A stretch of 64,000 nucleotides of DNA from Micromonospora sp. HM5-17 (GTDB lineage Bacteria > Actinomycetota > Actinomycetes > Mycobacteriales > Micromonosporaceae), in assembly GCF_003762835.1 (NCBI RefSeq), contig NZ_RJWA01000004.1, positions 372,001-436,000 on the forward strand, in the 5' to 3' direction. A program made the position numbers and the translations under genes. Shown here piece after piece: positions 25,787 through 35,096 of this stretch. Numbering within the stretch: position 1 is the first letter of the stretch; the number at the start of each line of letters is the position of its first letter. Below the pieces are notes generated by a model. That model did not search any database, was not told where the DNA came from, and saw only the letters and a program-made list of their open reading frames with translations.

Positions 25787-27262
25787 ATGGAGCCGCTGCC
25801 CGCCGTCGACCTGGGGCGATTCGCCGGAGTGCCGGGAGCGTTGCGTGCACGACCCGCCGGTCGGGCGGCGCTGCGGGGGTACCCGGCCGCCCACCCGGCC
25901 TCCGACGAGCCGCTCGCGGTGGTCGTCGCCGGCCCGTCCGGTACCGACCGTCGGGCGCTGCTCGCCGGTCTGCTCGGGGTGGCCCCGGCGTACCTGCGGG
26001 TGCCGCCGGAGAGCTTCCTGGTGCTCCGGCCCGCCGCAACCGCCGGCGTTGCCGTCCACGTGCCCGGACGTACCGGGGGCGCGGCGGCCCGAGCCGGCGT
26101 CGCGGCCCGACCACCCGACCGGACCGGGACGTTCCGGCCGCCCCGGCGGGTCGAGCTGAGCGGACCCGAGCCGCTGCTGCGCCACTTCCTTCTCGTCGAC
26201 ACGCCCGACACCGGCACCCTCGGGGTCGCCGGGGTCCGGGTGGTCCGGGACGCCGTGCGGCGCGGCGGGGCACGGGTCTTCGTCCTCCCCGCCGACCGTC
26301 CGGTCACCGCCGCCGAGGTCACGCTTCTGGCCGAGTTGGCGGGCGAGGCCGCGGTCTTCCTGGTCGGTGTACCCGGCGCGGACGGCACCTGGCCGCCTGC
26401 GGCCGAGGCCCGGCGGGGCGCGCTGGTCGATCAGGTACCGGCGCTCGCCGGGCTGCCCTGGCTCGACCTGGACCCGGCCGCCGCCGACACCGCCTACCTG
26501 CGGCGGGCCCTGATCGACTGGGCCAGTACGGAAGGACTGCGCCGGGCGAGTCGCACCCCGCCGGTCGTCCCGGGGTTCGGCGGTACCGTCCCGGTGGCGC
26601 CGGCGGCGGCCACCAGCGGCTGGGCGGAGCGGCTGGACCGTCAGGTCCGCGACTGCGCCCACCAGCTCCGGCGGGAGATCGCCCTGGAGACGGCGGCCAT
26701 CCACCTGCGCGGCGTGCAGGAGATCGTCTCGGGCGCCGGCAGTCGTGGGCTGCCGAGCTTCCTGGACCGCGAGGCCGAGGCGCTGTCGCTGGACGTGACG
26801 GCCGCCTGCGACGCCGAGCTGGACCGGATCCTCGACGAGTCGCTCGGCCTGGTCTTCGGCGAGGCGCCGGACGACGGCGTACGGCTGCGGGTCGCCGCCG
26901 CGGTCGCCGCCGCCGGTCACCCCGGCGCCGGTCCGCTCCACCGGGCGCTGCTGCTACGCCGGACCGGCGAGGTCGTCCCGCTCGACGGGCCGGCGGCGGT
27001 CGCCTCCCTCCCGAGCTATCCCTGGGCCACCGCCACCACGATCCTGCCGCCGCTCGGGGTCGCGCTGGACGCCGGGTGCTTCGCCCACTGGCGGTCGCCG
27101 GAGCACGCCGATCCCGGATCGGCCCGCTCCTGGCTCCAGCGGGCCCTGCGGGAGATCGAGCTGGAGCTCTCCCGCGAGGTGTCACGGCGCATGGCGGCGG
27201 TCGGACGCGCGCTGAGCAGCGTGCTCGCCGACGCGATCCAGCACGGTCGGCTCCGCGGTTGA
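25787..27262 (+). CDS. Degenerate dynamin/GTPase-like protein of unknown function
   Basis: A 491-residue soluble protein. Residues about 40-65 (VVVAGPSGTDRRALLAGLLG) sit where a P-loop would be, but the GK[ST] of the motif is replaced by DRR. LLVDTPDTGTLG resembles the G3 DxPG motif with Asp for Gly, and VFVLPADRPVTAAEVTLL looks like the following strand of bacterial dynamin-like GTPases. The C-terminal half is helical (ALREIELELSREVSRRMAAVG). It may be a catalytically dead GTPase fold; this is inference. The ATG has GAGG six bases upstream. It is divergent from the LuxR gene. Confidence 0.72.
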   Translation: MEPLPAVDLGRFAGVPGALRARPAGRAALRGYPAAHPASDEPLAVVVAGPSGTDRRALLAGLLGVAPAYLRVPPESFLVLRPAATAGVAVHVPGRTGGAAARAGVAARPPDRTGTFRPPRRVELSGPEPLLRHFLLVDTPDTGTLGVAGVRVVRDAVRRGGARVFVLPADRPVTAAEVTLLAELAGEAAVFLVGVPGADGTWPPAAEARRGALVDQVPALAGLPWLDLDPAAADTAYLRRALIDWASTEGLRRASRTPPVVPGFGGTVPVAPAAATSGWAERLDRQVRDCAHQLRREIALETAAIHLRGVQEIVSGAGSRGLPSFLDREAEALSLDVTAACDAELDRILDESLGLVFGEAPDDGVRLRVAAAVAAAGHPGAGPLHRALLLRRTGEVVPLDGPAAVASLPSYPWATATTILPPLGVALDAGCFAHWRSPEHADPGSARSWLQRALREIELELSREVSRRMAAVGRALSSVLADAIQHGRLRG

Positions 27263-27361
27263 GCGGGTGACCGGGGCGGTACGCCCGCCGCCGCGCCCAC
27301 GCGTCCCGTCCGGCCGGCCGGCGATTCTCCGGTTCCGCCCGGATGGTGGCACGATGGGGGC

Positions 27362-27652
27362 ATGGCGGCTCCACAGGTTGCACCGGTTGAGACACCGGAC
27401 ACCGACGAGGTGCCGGTCGCGGACGGGGCATGGGTGACGATCGTCTGGGACGACCCCGTCAATCTGATGTCATACGTGACCTGGGTGTTCCAGAAGCTCT
27501 TCGGTTACAGCCACGAGAAGGCCGAGAAGCTGATGCTCGATGTGCACCACAAGGGCAAGGCGGTGGTCTCCAGCGGCGCCCGGGAGCGGATGGAGCACGA
27601 CGCGTCCCGGCTGCACGCGTACGGCCTCTGGGCGACGGTGGACCGGGCGTGA
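27362..27652 (+). CDS. clpS: ClpS adaptor of the ClpAP/ClpCP protease
   Basis: The 96-residue adaptor delivers N-degron substrates to the Clp ATPase. An acidic, flexible N-terminus (1-23) precedes the conserved core: [19 protein letters not shown] (the DDPVN specificity motif), [20 protein letters not shown] and [11 protein letters not shown]. The ATG follows CACGAT-GGGGGC, which could be a leaderless promoter or a weak ribosome site. The next gene overlaps by four bases, an arrangement conserved in actinobacteria. Confidence 0.95.
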   Translation: MAAPQVAPVETPDTDEVPVADGAWVTIVWDDPVNLMSYVTWVFQKLFGYSHEKAEKLMLDVHHKGKAVVSSGARERMEHDASRLHAYGLWATVDRA

Positions 27653-28158
27653 GTACGTTTCGGCGGCAGGGCGAGCACTGCGTCGCCACCTTCGCGGCGG
27701 ACGAGGTACGGGTGCTCCGCAAGGTCGCGTCTGAGGTGGTGGGGCTCCTCACCGACGGCTTCGACCACTCCGATCCCGTGGTCGCGCGGCTCTTCCCGGA
27801 CACCTATCCGGAGAGCCCGGAGGACTCGGCCGAGTTCCGCCGCTACACCGAGGGTGACCTGAAGACCAGCAAGATCGACCAGGCGGGCGCCGTGCTGGCG
27901 GCGCTCCCGCCGGCCAGCGGCGGGGAGGTGCGGCTCGACAGCGAGGCGGCCGAGGCGTGGCTGCGGGCGATCAACGACGCCCGGCTGGCGATGGGCGTAC
28001 GCCTGAACATCTCCGCCGACACCGACCTCGGTGCCGAACTCGACGACGCGGTGCTGCACGACCCGACCTCGCCCCGGGTCTTCCAGCTCTCCGTCTACGC
28101 CTACCTCGGCTATCTCCAGGAGTCCCTGCTCCGTGCGCTGATCGGGGACGCGCACTGA
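27649..28158 (+). CDS. DUF2017 family protein
   Basis: A 169-residue actinobacterial protein, mostly helical and acidic, with [16 protein letters not shown] near the start and [18 protein letters not shown] at the end; this matches DUF2017. Its GTG overlaps the clpS stop (GTGA), so translation is coupled, and the two genes are regular neighbours in actinobacteria. The function is not known; a link to Clp proteolysis is only suggested by position. Confidence 0.9.
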   Translation: MSTFRRQGEHCVATFAADEVRVLRKVASEVVGLLTDGFDHSDPVVARLFPDTYPESPEDSAEFRRYTEGDLKTSKIDQAGAVLAALPPASGGEVRLDSEAAEAWLRAINDARLAMGVRLNISADTDLGAELDDAVLHDPTSPRVFQLSVYAYLGYLQESLLRALIGDAH

Positions 28159-28169
28159 CCCCGGCCCGA

Positions 28170-28204
28170 CCGGCCCTTCCCCGACGGTCGGTGGGAAGGG
28201 CCGG
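28170..28204. terminator. Bidirectional terminator between DUF2017 and the aldo-keto reductase
   Basis: A 12-bp perfect stem, CCGGCCCTTCCC with its complement. The 11-base loop region itself contains the inverted repeat CGAC/GTCG. It lies between two convergent genes, 12 bases past the DUF2017 stop. Confidence 0.8.
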
Positions 28205-28224
28205 CCGGCCGCGGTGTCCCGCGG

Positions 28225-29091
28225 TCAGGCGCCGGTCTGGTCCAGCCGGGCCAGCTCGGCCTCGGTCAGGGTCAGGTCGACGGCGGCCACCGAGTCGCGG
28301 ATGGTCTCCGGCCGGCTCGACCCGGGGATGGGGATCACCACCGGAGACTTGGCCAGCATCCAGGCCAGGCAGACCTGCTGCGGGCTGACGCCCCGGGCGG
28401 CGGCGACCTCGGCGAACGGGGCGAAGCGGCTGCCCAACTCGCCGGCCCGGCCGATGCCGCCCAACGGCGACCAGGGCAGGAAGGCCAGTCCCAGTTCGTC
28501 GCAGAGCGCCAGCTCCGGCTCGGAGGAGCGGAACGCGGGGGAGAACTGGTTCTGCACCGAGACCAGCCGGTCACCGAGGATCTCCCGGGCCTCGCGGATC
28601 TGGTCCGGGTTGGCGTTGGAGATCCCGGCCATCCGTACCTTGCCGGCGTCGACCAGGTCCCGGATCGCGCCGATCGAGTCGGCGTACGGCACCGTCGGGT
28701 CGGGCCGGTGGTGCTGGTACAGCCCGATCGCCTCCACCCCGAGCCGCTTCAGCGACGCCTCGCAGGCGGCCTTGATGTGCTCCGGTGAGCCGTTGATCGT
28801 CCAGCTTCCGTCGCCCGGACGCAGGTGCCCGCCCTTGGTGGCGACCAGCACCGCCGAGGTGTCCCCGCCGTAGCTGGCCAGGGCCCGGGCGATCAGCGAC
28901 TCGTTGTGTCCCACCTCGTCCGCGTACAGGTGGTAGGCGTCCGCGGTGTCGATCAGGGTGACCCCGGCGTCGAGCGCCGCGTGGATGGTGCGGATCGATC
29001 GCTCCTCGTCCGGCCGTCCCTCGATCGACATCGGCATCGCGCCGAGCCCGATCGCGCTCACCTCCGTGGTACCGATGCGGCGTTGTCTCAT
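28225..29091 (-). CDS. Aldo/keto reductase
   Basis: The 288-residue NADPH-dependent reductase is a TIM barrel with the AKR tetrad: Asp48 and Tyr53 (LIDTADAYHLY), Lys86 (LVATKGGH) and a His in GLYQHHRPD. The C-terminal cofactor site shows IPIPGSSRPETIRDS. The ATG has GGAGG about eight bases upstream. The physiological substrate is unknown, and no neighbouring pathway suggests one. Confidence 0.9.
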   Translation of the reverse strand: MRQRRIGTTEVSAIGLGAMPMSIEGRPDEERSIRTIHAALDAGVTLIDTADAYHLYADEVGHNESLIARALASYGGDTSAVLVATKGGHLRPGDGSWTINGSPEHIKAACEASLKRLGVEAIGLYQHHRPDPTVPYADSIGAIRDLVDAGKVRMAGISNANPDQIREAREILGDRLVSVQNQFSPAFRSSEPELALCDELGLAFLPWSPLGGIGRAGELGSRFAPFAEVAAARGVSPQQVCLAWMLAKSPVVIPIPGSSRPETIRDSVAAVDLTLTEAELARLDQTGA

Positions 29092-29302
29092 CGCGTAGCC
29101 TCCTTCGCCTCGGGCCTGACCGCCTCGGGCTCCCTCGCCCCGGCGTCGGCACCCCGGCCGCGACACGGGGCCGGCGGTCGGGGTCCGGACGCCACTGTTC
29201 CCCTTTCTGCCACAGCCGGGCACGGTTCGCCGGGAGGCGTCGGGTGAGGTCGGCCACTCCCGGGAGCCGAGACGGGCCGGTCACGGGGGCACCGACAGAC
29301 GG

Positions 29303-29308
29303 TAGGCT
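29303..29308 (+). promoter_or_regulatory. -10 box of the mec-cysO-cysM operon (leaderless)
   Basis: TAGGCT, then GGGTCAC, then the GTG of mec; no ribosome site is present. Confidence 0.55.
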
Positions 29309-29315
29309 GGGTCAC

Positions 29316-29804
29316 GTGCTGAGCATCGACCGGTCGATCATCGACGCGATCGTCGCGCACGCCCGCCGGGACCACCCGGACGAGGCGTGCGGCGTGGTCG
29401 CCGGTCCGGTGGGCTCCGACACCCCGACCCGGCACATTCCGATGACCAACGCCGCGCGGTCGATGACGTTCTACGAGTTCGACTCGATGGAGCAGCTGCG
29501 GGTGTGGCGGGAGATGGACGATCGCGGCGAGGAGCCGGTGGTCATCTACCACTCCCACACCGCGACCGAGGCGTACCCCTCGCGCACCGACATCTCCTTC
29601 GCGGGTGAGCCGGGGGCTCACTACCTGCTCGTCTCCACGCGCGATCCGGAGACCGAGGAGATCCGGTCGTTCCGGATCGTGGACGGGGTGGTGACCGAGG
29701 AGCCGGTCCGGGTCGTCGATGCCACGGTGGACCCGAACGCGGTCCAGTCGTACATGTTCGGGCAGAGCCCGACGACGGTCGACTACGAGTGTTCCGGCCG
29801 CTGA
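29316..29804 (+). CDS. mec: Mec+ JAMM metallopeptidase (CysO-cysteine hydrolase)
   Basis: The 162-residue zinc peptidase has a complete JAMM motif: Glu23, then His79 and His81, Ser89 and Asp92 in HSHTATEAYPSRTD. In M. tuberculosis Mec (Rv1334) releases cysteine from the CysO-cysteine adduct made by CysM. The same three genes are adjacent here. The GTG start follows a -10 box at leaderless spacing. Because this CysO has a C-terminal tail, the protein may also have to trim it (inference). Confidence 0.92.
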   Translation: MLSIDRSIIDAIVAHARRDHPDEACGVVAGPVGSDTPTRHIPMTNAARSMTFYEFDSMEQLRVWREMDDRGEEPVVIYHSHTATEAYPSRTDISFAGEPGAHYLLVSTRDPETEEIRSFRIVDGVVTEEPVRVVDATVDPNAVQSYMFGQSPTTVDYECSGR

Positions 29805-29889
29805 CTCCTCCGAGCCTGCCGCGTCCGTAGTCCGTCTTTCCCGACCTCCGTCGTCACCAGACTCCGTTCGTCACAAGGAGCACGCCATC

Positions 29890-31210
<1,321 letters not shown>

Positions 31211-31228
31211 CCGGGGTAGATCGTCCCT

Positions 31229-31256
31229 GACCGGCCCGGCTCCGGCCGGGCCGGTC
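31229..31256 (+). terminator. Terminator of the mec-cysO-cysM operon
   Basis: Perfect 11-bp stem (GACCGGCCCGG and its complement) around a 6-base loop, shortly after the cysM stop and well before the next promoter. Confidence 0.75.
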
Positions 31257-31424
31257 CGATCGGAGCCGGCCGGCGGCGGCCGGGACCGCGACGAAGGTGA
31301 CGGAACGTAACGGTCGGGCGCTGATGATGGCGACCCGGTCGGTACCGGACGGGGTGGACTTCGGCCCGGTGTCACGTTGGCGACAAAGCTGACCAGATCG
31401 TTCTTGTGGCCTGGTGTCGCGGCG

Positions 31425-31430
31425 TAGGCT
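31425..31430 (+). promoter_or_regulatory. -10 box upstream of the leaderless short ORF and MBL gene
   Basis: TAGGCT with TTCTTG 18 bases upstream as a possible -35. A GTG lies seven bases downstream and opens a 29-codon ORF running into the next gene. Confidence 0.5.
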
Positions 31431-31437
31431 GCGCACC

Positions 31438-31527
31438 GTGGCAGACGTTTCGGCAATGATCGCCCGCGCCGTGGCCGAGACGCTGTCCGTGACCTTATGT
31501 GACGACAAGGCGACCGGATGCGACTGA
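31438..31527 (+). CDS. Possible leaderless 29-codon upstream ORF with a TTA codon
   Basis: The GTG is spaced like the other leaderless starts in the window. The predicted peptide (MADVSAMIARAVAETLSVTL, then nine more residues including two Cys) ends at a TGA ten bases inside the following gene, so translation could be coupled. It carries one TTA leucine codon, very rare in such GC-rich genomes and dependent on the bldA-type tRNA in Streptomyces. It may be a regulatory upstream ORF or chance; no homologue is known to me. Confidence 0.4.
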   Translation: MADVSAMIARAVAETLSVTLCDDKATGCD

Positions 31528-32264
31528 CCATTCTCGGGTGCGCTGGCAGTTTCCCCGGTCCTGAGGCGGCCTGTTCGGCGTATCTCGTCGAGGCGGAGGG
31601 GTTTCGACTCCTGCTCGACTTCGGCTCCGGGTCGCTCTCCGCGCTACAGCGCTACGTCGGGCTCAACGTCGTCGACGCGATCCTCCTGACCCACCTGCAC
31701 GGCGACCACATCCTCGACGCGGTGCCGTACATCGTGGTCCGCCGCTATGCCCCCGACGGTCCGTACCCGCCGCTCCCGGTCTACGCCCCGAGCGGCGCGC
31801 CGGACCGGCTCGCCAGCGCGTACAGCCTCGACGAGGGGATGCTCGACGACGTCTACACGTTCTACGGCCTCCAGCCCGGCACCTTCCCGATCGGGCCGAT
31901 GCGCGTCACCGTGGACCGGGTCAACCACCCGATCGAGACCTACGGCGTCCGCATCGAGCACGACGGGCGGACACTCTGCTACTCGTCGGACACCGCACCC
32001 TGCGAGGCGTTGCTCCGGCTGGCGCACCGCGCCGACGTCTTCCTCTGCGAGGCGAGCTACCTCGACGGCGTGGACAACCCGCCCGACCTGCACCTCACCG
32101 GCCGCGAGGCGGGGGAGATCGCGACCAAGGCCGAGGTGGGCCGGTTGTTGCTGACCCACCTGGTCGCCGCCTGGGGCAGCGAGGCCATCACCCACGACGC
32201 GGCCCTCTCCGCGTTCGCCGGTCCGGTCGAGGTGGTCCGCCCCGGCTGCCGGTACGACATCTGA
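31518..32264 (+). CDS. Metallo-beta-lactamase-fold hydrolase (Rv1339-like)
   Basis: A 248-residue metallohydrolase with the HxHxDH motif at His59, His61, Asp63 and His64 (THLHGDH). Further conserved sites are SDTAPCEAL and the final HLVAAWGSEAITHDA. It sits before rph and rdgB as Rv1339 does in M. tuberculosis; that protein has been reported as an atypical cyclic-nucleotide phosphodiesterase, so cAMP hydrolysis is plausible here (family inference). The ATG has AAGG seven bases upstream, within the short upstream ORF. Confidence 0.88.
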   Translation: MRLTILGCAGSFPGPEAACSAYLVEAEGFRLLLDFGSGSLSALQRYVGLNVVDAILLTHLHGDHILDAVPYIVVRRYAPDGPYPPLPVYAPSGAPDRLASAYSLDEGMLDDVYTFYGLQPGTFPIGPMRVTVDRVNHPIETYGVRIEHDGRTLCYSSDTAPCEALLRLAHRADVFLCEASYLDGVDNPPDLHLTGREAGEIATKAEVGRLLLTHLVAAWGSEAITHDAALSAFAGPVEVVRPGCRYDI

Positions 32265-32322
32265 TCCGGCCACCGCGCCCCGGGGGCGGGAGACCCGCGG
32301 TCGGGACCATGTCGGCACGACA

Positions 32323-32328
32323 TAGGCT
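32323..32328 (+). promoter_or_regulatory. -10 box of rph (leaderless)
   Basis: TAGGCT, then GCGGGG, then the ATG of rph. Confidence 0.5.
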
Positions 32329-32334
32329 GCGGGG

Positions 32335-33063
32335 ATGGCACGACCTGACGGGCGGAGGCCCGACCAACTTCGACCGGTGACCCTGACCCGGGGCTGGAGC
32401 AGACACGCGGAGGGTTCGGTCCTCGTCGAGTTCGGCGACACCCGGGTGCTCTGCACCGCCAGCGTCGCCGAGGGGGTGCCCCGCTGGCGCAAGGGCTCCG
32501 GATTGGGCTGGGTCACCGCCGAGTACTCGATGCTGCCCCGATCGACCACCACCCGCTCGGAGCGGGAGAGCGTCCGAGGCAAGATCGGCGGTCGTACCCA
32601 CGAGATCTCCCGCCTGATCGGGCGGAGCCTCCGGGCCTGCATCGACCTGAAGGCGCTCGGTGAGAATTCGATCGTGCTCGACTGCGACGTCCTCCAGGCC
32701 GACGGCGGCACCCGGACCGCCGCGATCACCGGGGCGTACGTGGCGCTGTACGACGCCGTCTCCTGGCTCGCCGCCCGGAAGGCGCTGGCCGGTACGCCGG
32801 AGACGGTGATGCACCGGTCGGTCGCGGCGATCAGCGTCGGGATCGTCGCCGGGGAGCCGCGGCTCGACCTGAACTACGACGAGGACGTGGCGGCCGAGGT
32901 GGACATGAACGTGGTCTGCACCGGCACGGGGGAGTTCGTCGAGGTGCAGGGGACGGGCGAGGCCGGCGTCTTCGCCCGGGAGCAGCTCGACGCGCTGCTC
33001 GACCTCGGCGTACTAGGCTGCGCCGAGCTGACCGAGGCCCAGCGGAAGGCGCTGGCCGGATGA
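32335..33063 (+). CDS. rph: Ribonuclease PH
   Basis: The 242-residue phosphorolytic exoribonuclease trims tRNA 3' ends. Conserved features: [29 protein letters not shown], the [20 protein letters not shown]-like arginine-rich RNA-binding block, [19 protein letters not shown] and [13 protein letters not shown] with the phosphate and metal sites. It is probably leaderless. Its stop is 19 bases before rdgB; a 23-bp duplication separates the two genes. Confidence 0.95.
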   Translation: MARPDGRRPDQLRPVTLTRGWSRHAEGSVLVEFGDTRVLCTASVAEGVPRWRKGSGLGWVTAEYSMLPRSTTTRSERESVRGKIGGRTHEISRLIGRSLRACIDLKALGENSIVLDCDVLQADGGTRTAAITGAYVALYDAVSWLAARKALAGTPETVMHRSVAAISVGIVAGEPRLDLNYDEDVAAEVDMNVVCTGTGEFVEVQGTGEAGVFAREQLDALLDLGVLGCAELTEAQRKALAG

Positions 33064-33088
33064 CGTGGAGGGCACTGGCCGGATGACG
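33052..33088. repeat. Small duplication at the rph-rdgB junction
   Basis: CTGGCCGGATGACG occurs at 33052-33065 and again at 33075-33088, 23 bases apart. The first copy contains the rph stop (ATGA), the second the rdgB start in the same context. Confidence 0.85.
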
Positions 33089-33721
33089 AAGGTGCTGCTG
33101 GCGACCCGCAACGCCAAGAAGCTGACCGAGTTGCAACGGATCCTCGACGCCGCCCTCGGGGCGCAGCGGGTCCAGCTCGTCGGGCTGGCCGACGTGGCGC
33201 AGTACCAGGAGGTTCCGGAGACGGGGCTGACATTCGGGGAGAACGCGCTGCTGAAGGCGCGCGAGGGCGTGAAGTGGACCGGCCTGCCGACGATCGCCGA
33301 CGATTCCGGGCTGGTCGTCGACGCGTTGAACGGCATGCCCGGGGTGTTCAGCGCCCGCTGGGCGGGCCGGCACGGCGACGACCGGGCCAACCTGGAGCTG
33401 GTGCTGGCGCAGCTCGCGGACGTACCGGACGCCCACCGGGGCGCGGCCTTCGTCTGCGCGGCGGCCCTGGTACTGCCGGGCGGCAAGGAGCACCTGGTCG
33501 AGGGCCGGCAGACCGGTCGGCTGCTGCGCGCGCCGCGGGGCGAGGGCGGCTTCGGGTACGACCCGATCTTTCTCGCCGACGGGCAGGACCGGACCAACGC
33601 CGAGCTGTCGCCGGAGGAGAAGGACGCGATCAGCCACCGGGGCAAGGCGCTGCGCGCCCTCGTCAAGGTGATCGCCAAGACGCTTCCGGTGGGCGAGGGC
33701 GGTGGCTGGGCCACCCGGTGA
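33083..33721 (+). CDS. rdgB: XTP/dITP diphosphatase
   Basis: A 212-residue Ham1/RdgB house-cleaning pyrophosphatase that removes XTP and ITP. Visible motifs are LATRNAKKLTEL at the start, TFGENALLKAREG, IADDSGLVVDAL, GFGYDPIF and ISHRGKALRAL. The ATG has TGGAGGG about ten bases upstream; a GTG six codons earlier is open but poorer. It follows rph, as in other actinobacteria. Confidence 0.95.
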   Translation: MTKVLLATRNAKKLTELQRILDAALGAQRVQLVGLADVAQYQEVPETGLTFGENALLKAREGVKWTGLPTIADDSGLVVDALNGMPGVFSARWAGRHGDDRANLELVLAQLADVPDAHRGAAFVCAAALVLPGGKEHLVEGRQTGRLLRAPRGEGGFGYDPIFLADGQDRTNAELSPEEKDAISHRGKALRALVKVIAKTLPVGEGGGWATR

Positions 33722-33753
33722 GGTCGTCGTTCGCGAGCCGGCTCGGGACGACC
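33722..33753. terminator. Possible terminator of rdgB
   Basis: GGTCGTC and GACGACC enclose an inner palindrome CGAGCCGGCTCG, directly after the rdgB stop. A second hairpin, ACCGAG-CCC-CTCGGT (33768-33782), touches the stop of the convergent TetR gene. Confidence 0.5.
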
Positions 33754-33781
33754 GTGGTCGCCCGGTCACCGAGCCCCTCGG

Positions 33782-34384
33782 TCACACTCCGGCCATGGTG
33801 TGCAGCGCGACCGTGAGCGCGGCGGCGCGGCGGGCCTGCTCGTCCTCGGGCCGGTCGGGCAGCAGGTCGCCCAGGTGCAGGCTGAGCAGGGCGGTGATCC
33901 GGCGTAGCCGGATCGCCGGGGGATCGTCGGCACCGGCGAGCAGGACGAGGACCCGCCGCATCCGGTCGCGCAGCCGCTGACCGGCCGGGAGGAGATCGAG
34001 AACGAGCGGGTTGCGGGCGAGGAACCGGACGATCTCCGCGTGCCGGTCGGTCCCGTACAGGCCGGCCTCGTACCGCCGGACGAACTCCAGGCGCATCTTC
34101 GCGGGGTCGGGTTGGCGCTCCGCCCAGTCGATCAGCGCGTCGAGCGCGGCGATCCGCTCCTCGAGGAGGCTGTTCGCGATGTCCTCCTTCGCCGGGAAGT
34201 GGTAGTAGAGCGCGGCCTTGGTCACCCCGAGCCGTTCGGCGATCTCCCGGAGCGAGGTCCGGTCGTACCCCTCCTCGACGAAGAGTCTGAGGGCGACCCG
34301 CTGGATCCGGGCGCGGGCGTCGGCCCCGGTGCCGAGGGGCCGGCTCCGGGTCCGCGTCCGCGCGGGGCGGGGGTGGGGGTCCAT
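33782..34384 (-). CDS. TetR-family regulator
   Basis: The 200-residue repressor has a basic, Pro/Arg-rich N-terminus. A TetR helix-turn-helix (about 23-70) follows, including VEEGYDRTSLREIAERLGV and KAALYYHFPAKEDI, and then a helical ligand-binding domain. It is followed on the same strand, upstream, by a second TetR gene. The target is unknown; the nearby exporter is a candidate. Confidence 0.9.
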   Translation of the reverse strand: MDPHPRPARTRTRSRPLGTGADARARIQRVALRLFVEEGYDRTSLREIAERLGVTKAALYYHFPAKEDIANSLLEERIAALDALIDWAERQPDPAKMRLEFVRRYEAGLYGTDRHAEIVRFLARNPLVLDLLPAGQRLRDRMRRVLVLLAGADDPPAIRLRRITALLSLHLGDLLPDRPEDEQARRAAALTVALHTMAGV

Positions 34385-34400
34385 GGTGGCGTGCTCCCGG

Positions 34401-35015
34401 TCAGTGCGTCGTCGCGTAGCCGAGGGCGGTGCGCACCAGGTCGGCGAGGGGCCGTTCCGGATGGTCGATCCAGTGCGAGATGGCGATGCGGACGGCGTTG
34501 AGGAAGGTTCCGGCGAGGACCTGGGCGCGCAGCGGCGTCTCCGGGTCCGACGGGAGCCGACGGGTCAGCTCGGCCGCCAGTTCCCGCTCGATGGTGCCGT
34601 AGACGGTGATCTGGTGCGCGGCCAGGCTCGGGTGGTTGCGGATCAGCCGGCGTTGGGCGACCCAGAGTGGGTCGGGTTCGTCCGTCTCCCGGACGAGCTG
34701 GTCCATGGCCCGGGTGAGCGCGGTCCAGGGGGGTACGTCGAGCGGTTGCTGGTGCACCAGCTCCAGGAGGTGGCGGATCCGCACCAGATCGGCGTGGAAG
34801 AGGGCTTCCTCCTTGTTGGCGAAGTAGTTGGAGAAGGTTCGCCGCGAGACGTCCGCGGCGTCGGCGATCGCCTCGACGGTCACCTGGTCGGGGCCCTGCT
34901 CGGCAGCGAGTCGCAGCGCCGCCTCGTGCAGCGCCTGCCGGGTCGCCGCCTTCTTGCGCTCCCGACGTCCCACCGTCGCCTCCATCGGCCCCCAGGGTAC
35001 GTCGTCGTGATCCAT
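34401..35015 (-). CDS. TetR-family regulator next to a MarR-exporter pair
   Basis: A 204-residue TetR protein with a helix-turn-helix at about 30-70 (VTVEAIADAADVSRRTFSNY). The C-terminal ligand domain is helical. A second possible start ten codons in (ATG preceded by GGGGG) would give MEATVGRRER. It is divergent from the MarR gene across a short AT-rich interval with overlapping inverted repeats, so it may control itself and the MarR-exporter pair. Confidence 0.88.
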   Translation of the reverse strand: MDHDDVPWGPMEATVGRRERKKAATRQALHEAALRLAAEQGPDQVTVEAIADAADVSRRTFSNYFANKEEALFHADLVRIRHLLELVHQQPLDVPPWTALTRAMDQLVRETDEPDPLWVAQRRLIRNHPSLAAHQITVYGTIERELAAELTRRLPSDPETPLRAQVLAGTFLNAVRIAISHWIDHPERPLADLVRTALGYATTH

Positions 35016-35096
35016 TTCTCAACGCGAAAACTTGCACACAGAGCAAGATCAGTAGATGCTTGTGTGTGGCAACCAACTGCCCGACGAAAGGCGGAC
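35016..35096. promoter_or_regulatory. AT-rich divergent operator region
   Basis: The interval between the TetR and MarR genes is much richer in A and T than its surroundings. It contains CTTGC-N7-GCAAG (35031-35047) and an overlapping CAAG-N11-CTTG, which look like operator half-sites for one or both regulators. GAAAGG just before 35097 is the MarR ribosome site. Confidence 0.55.
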
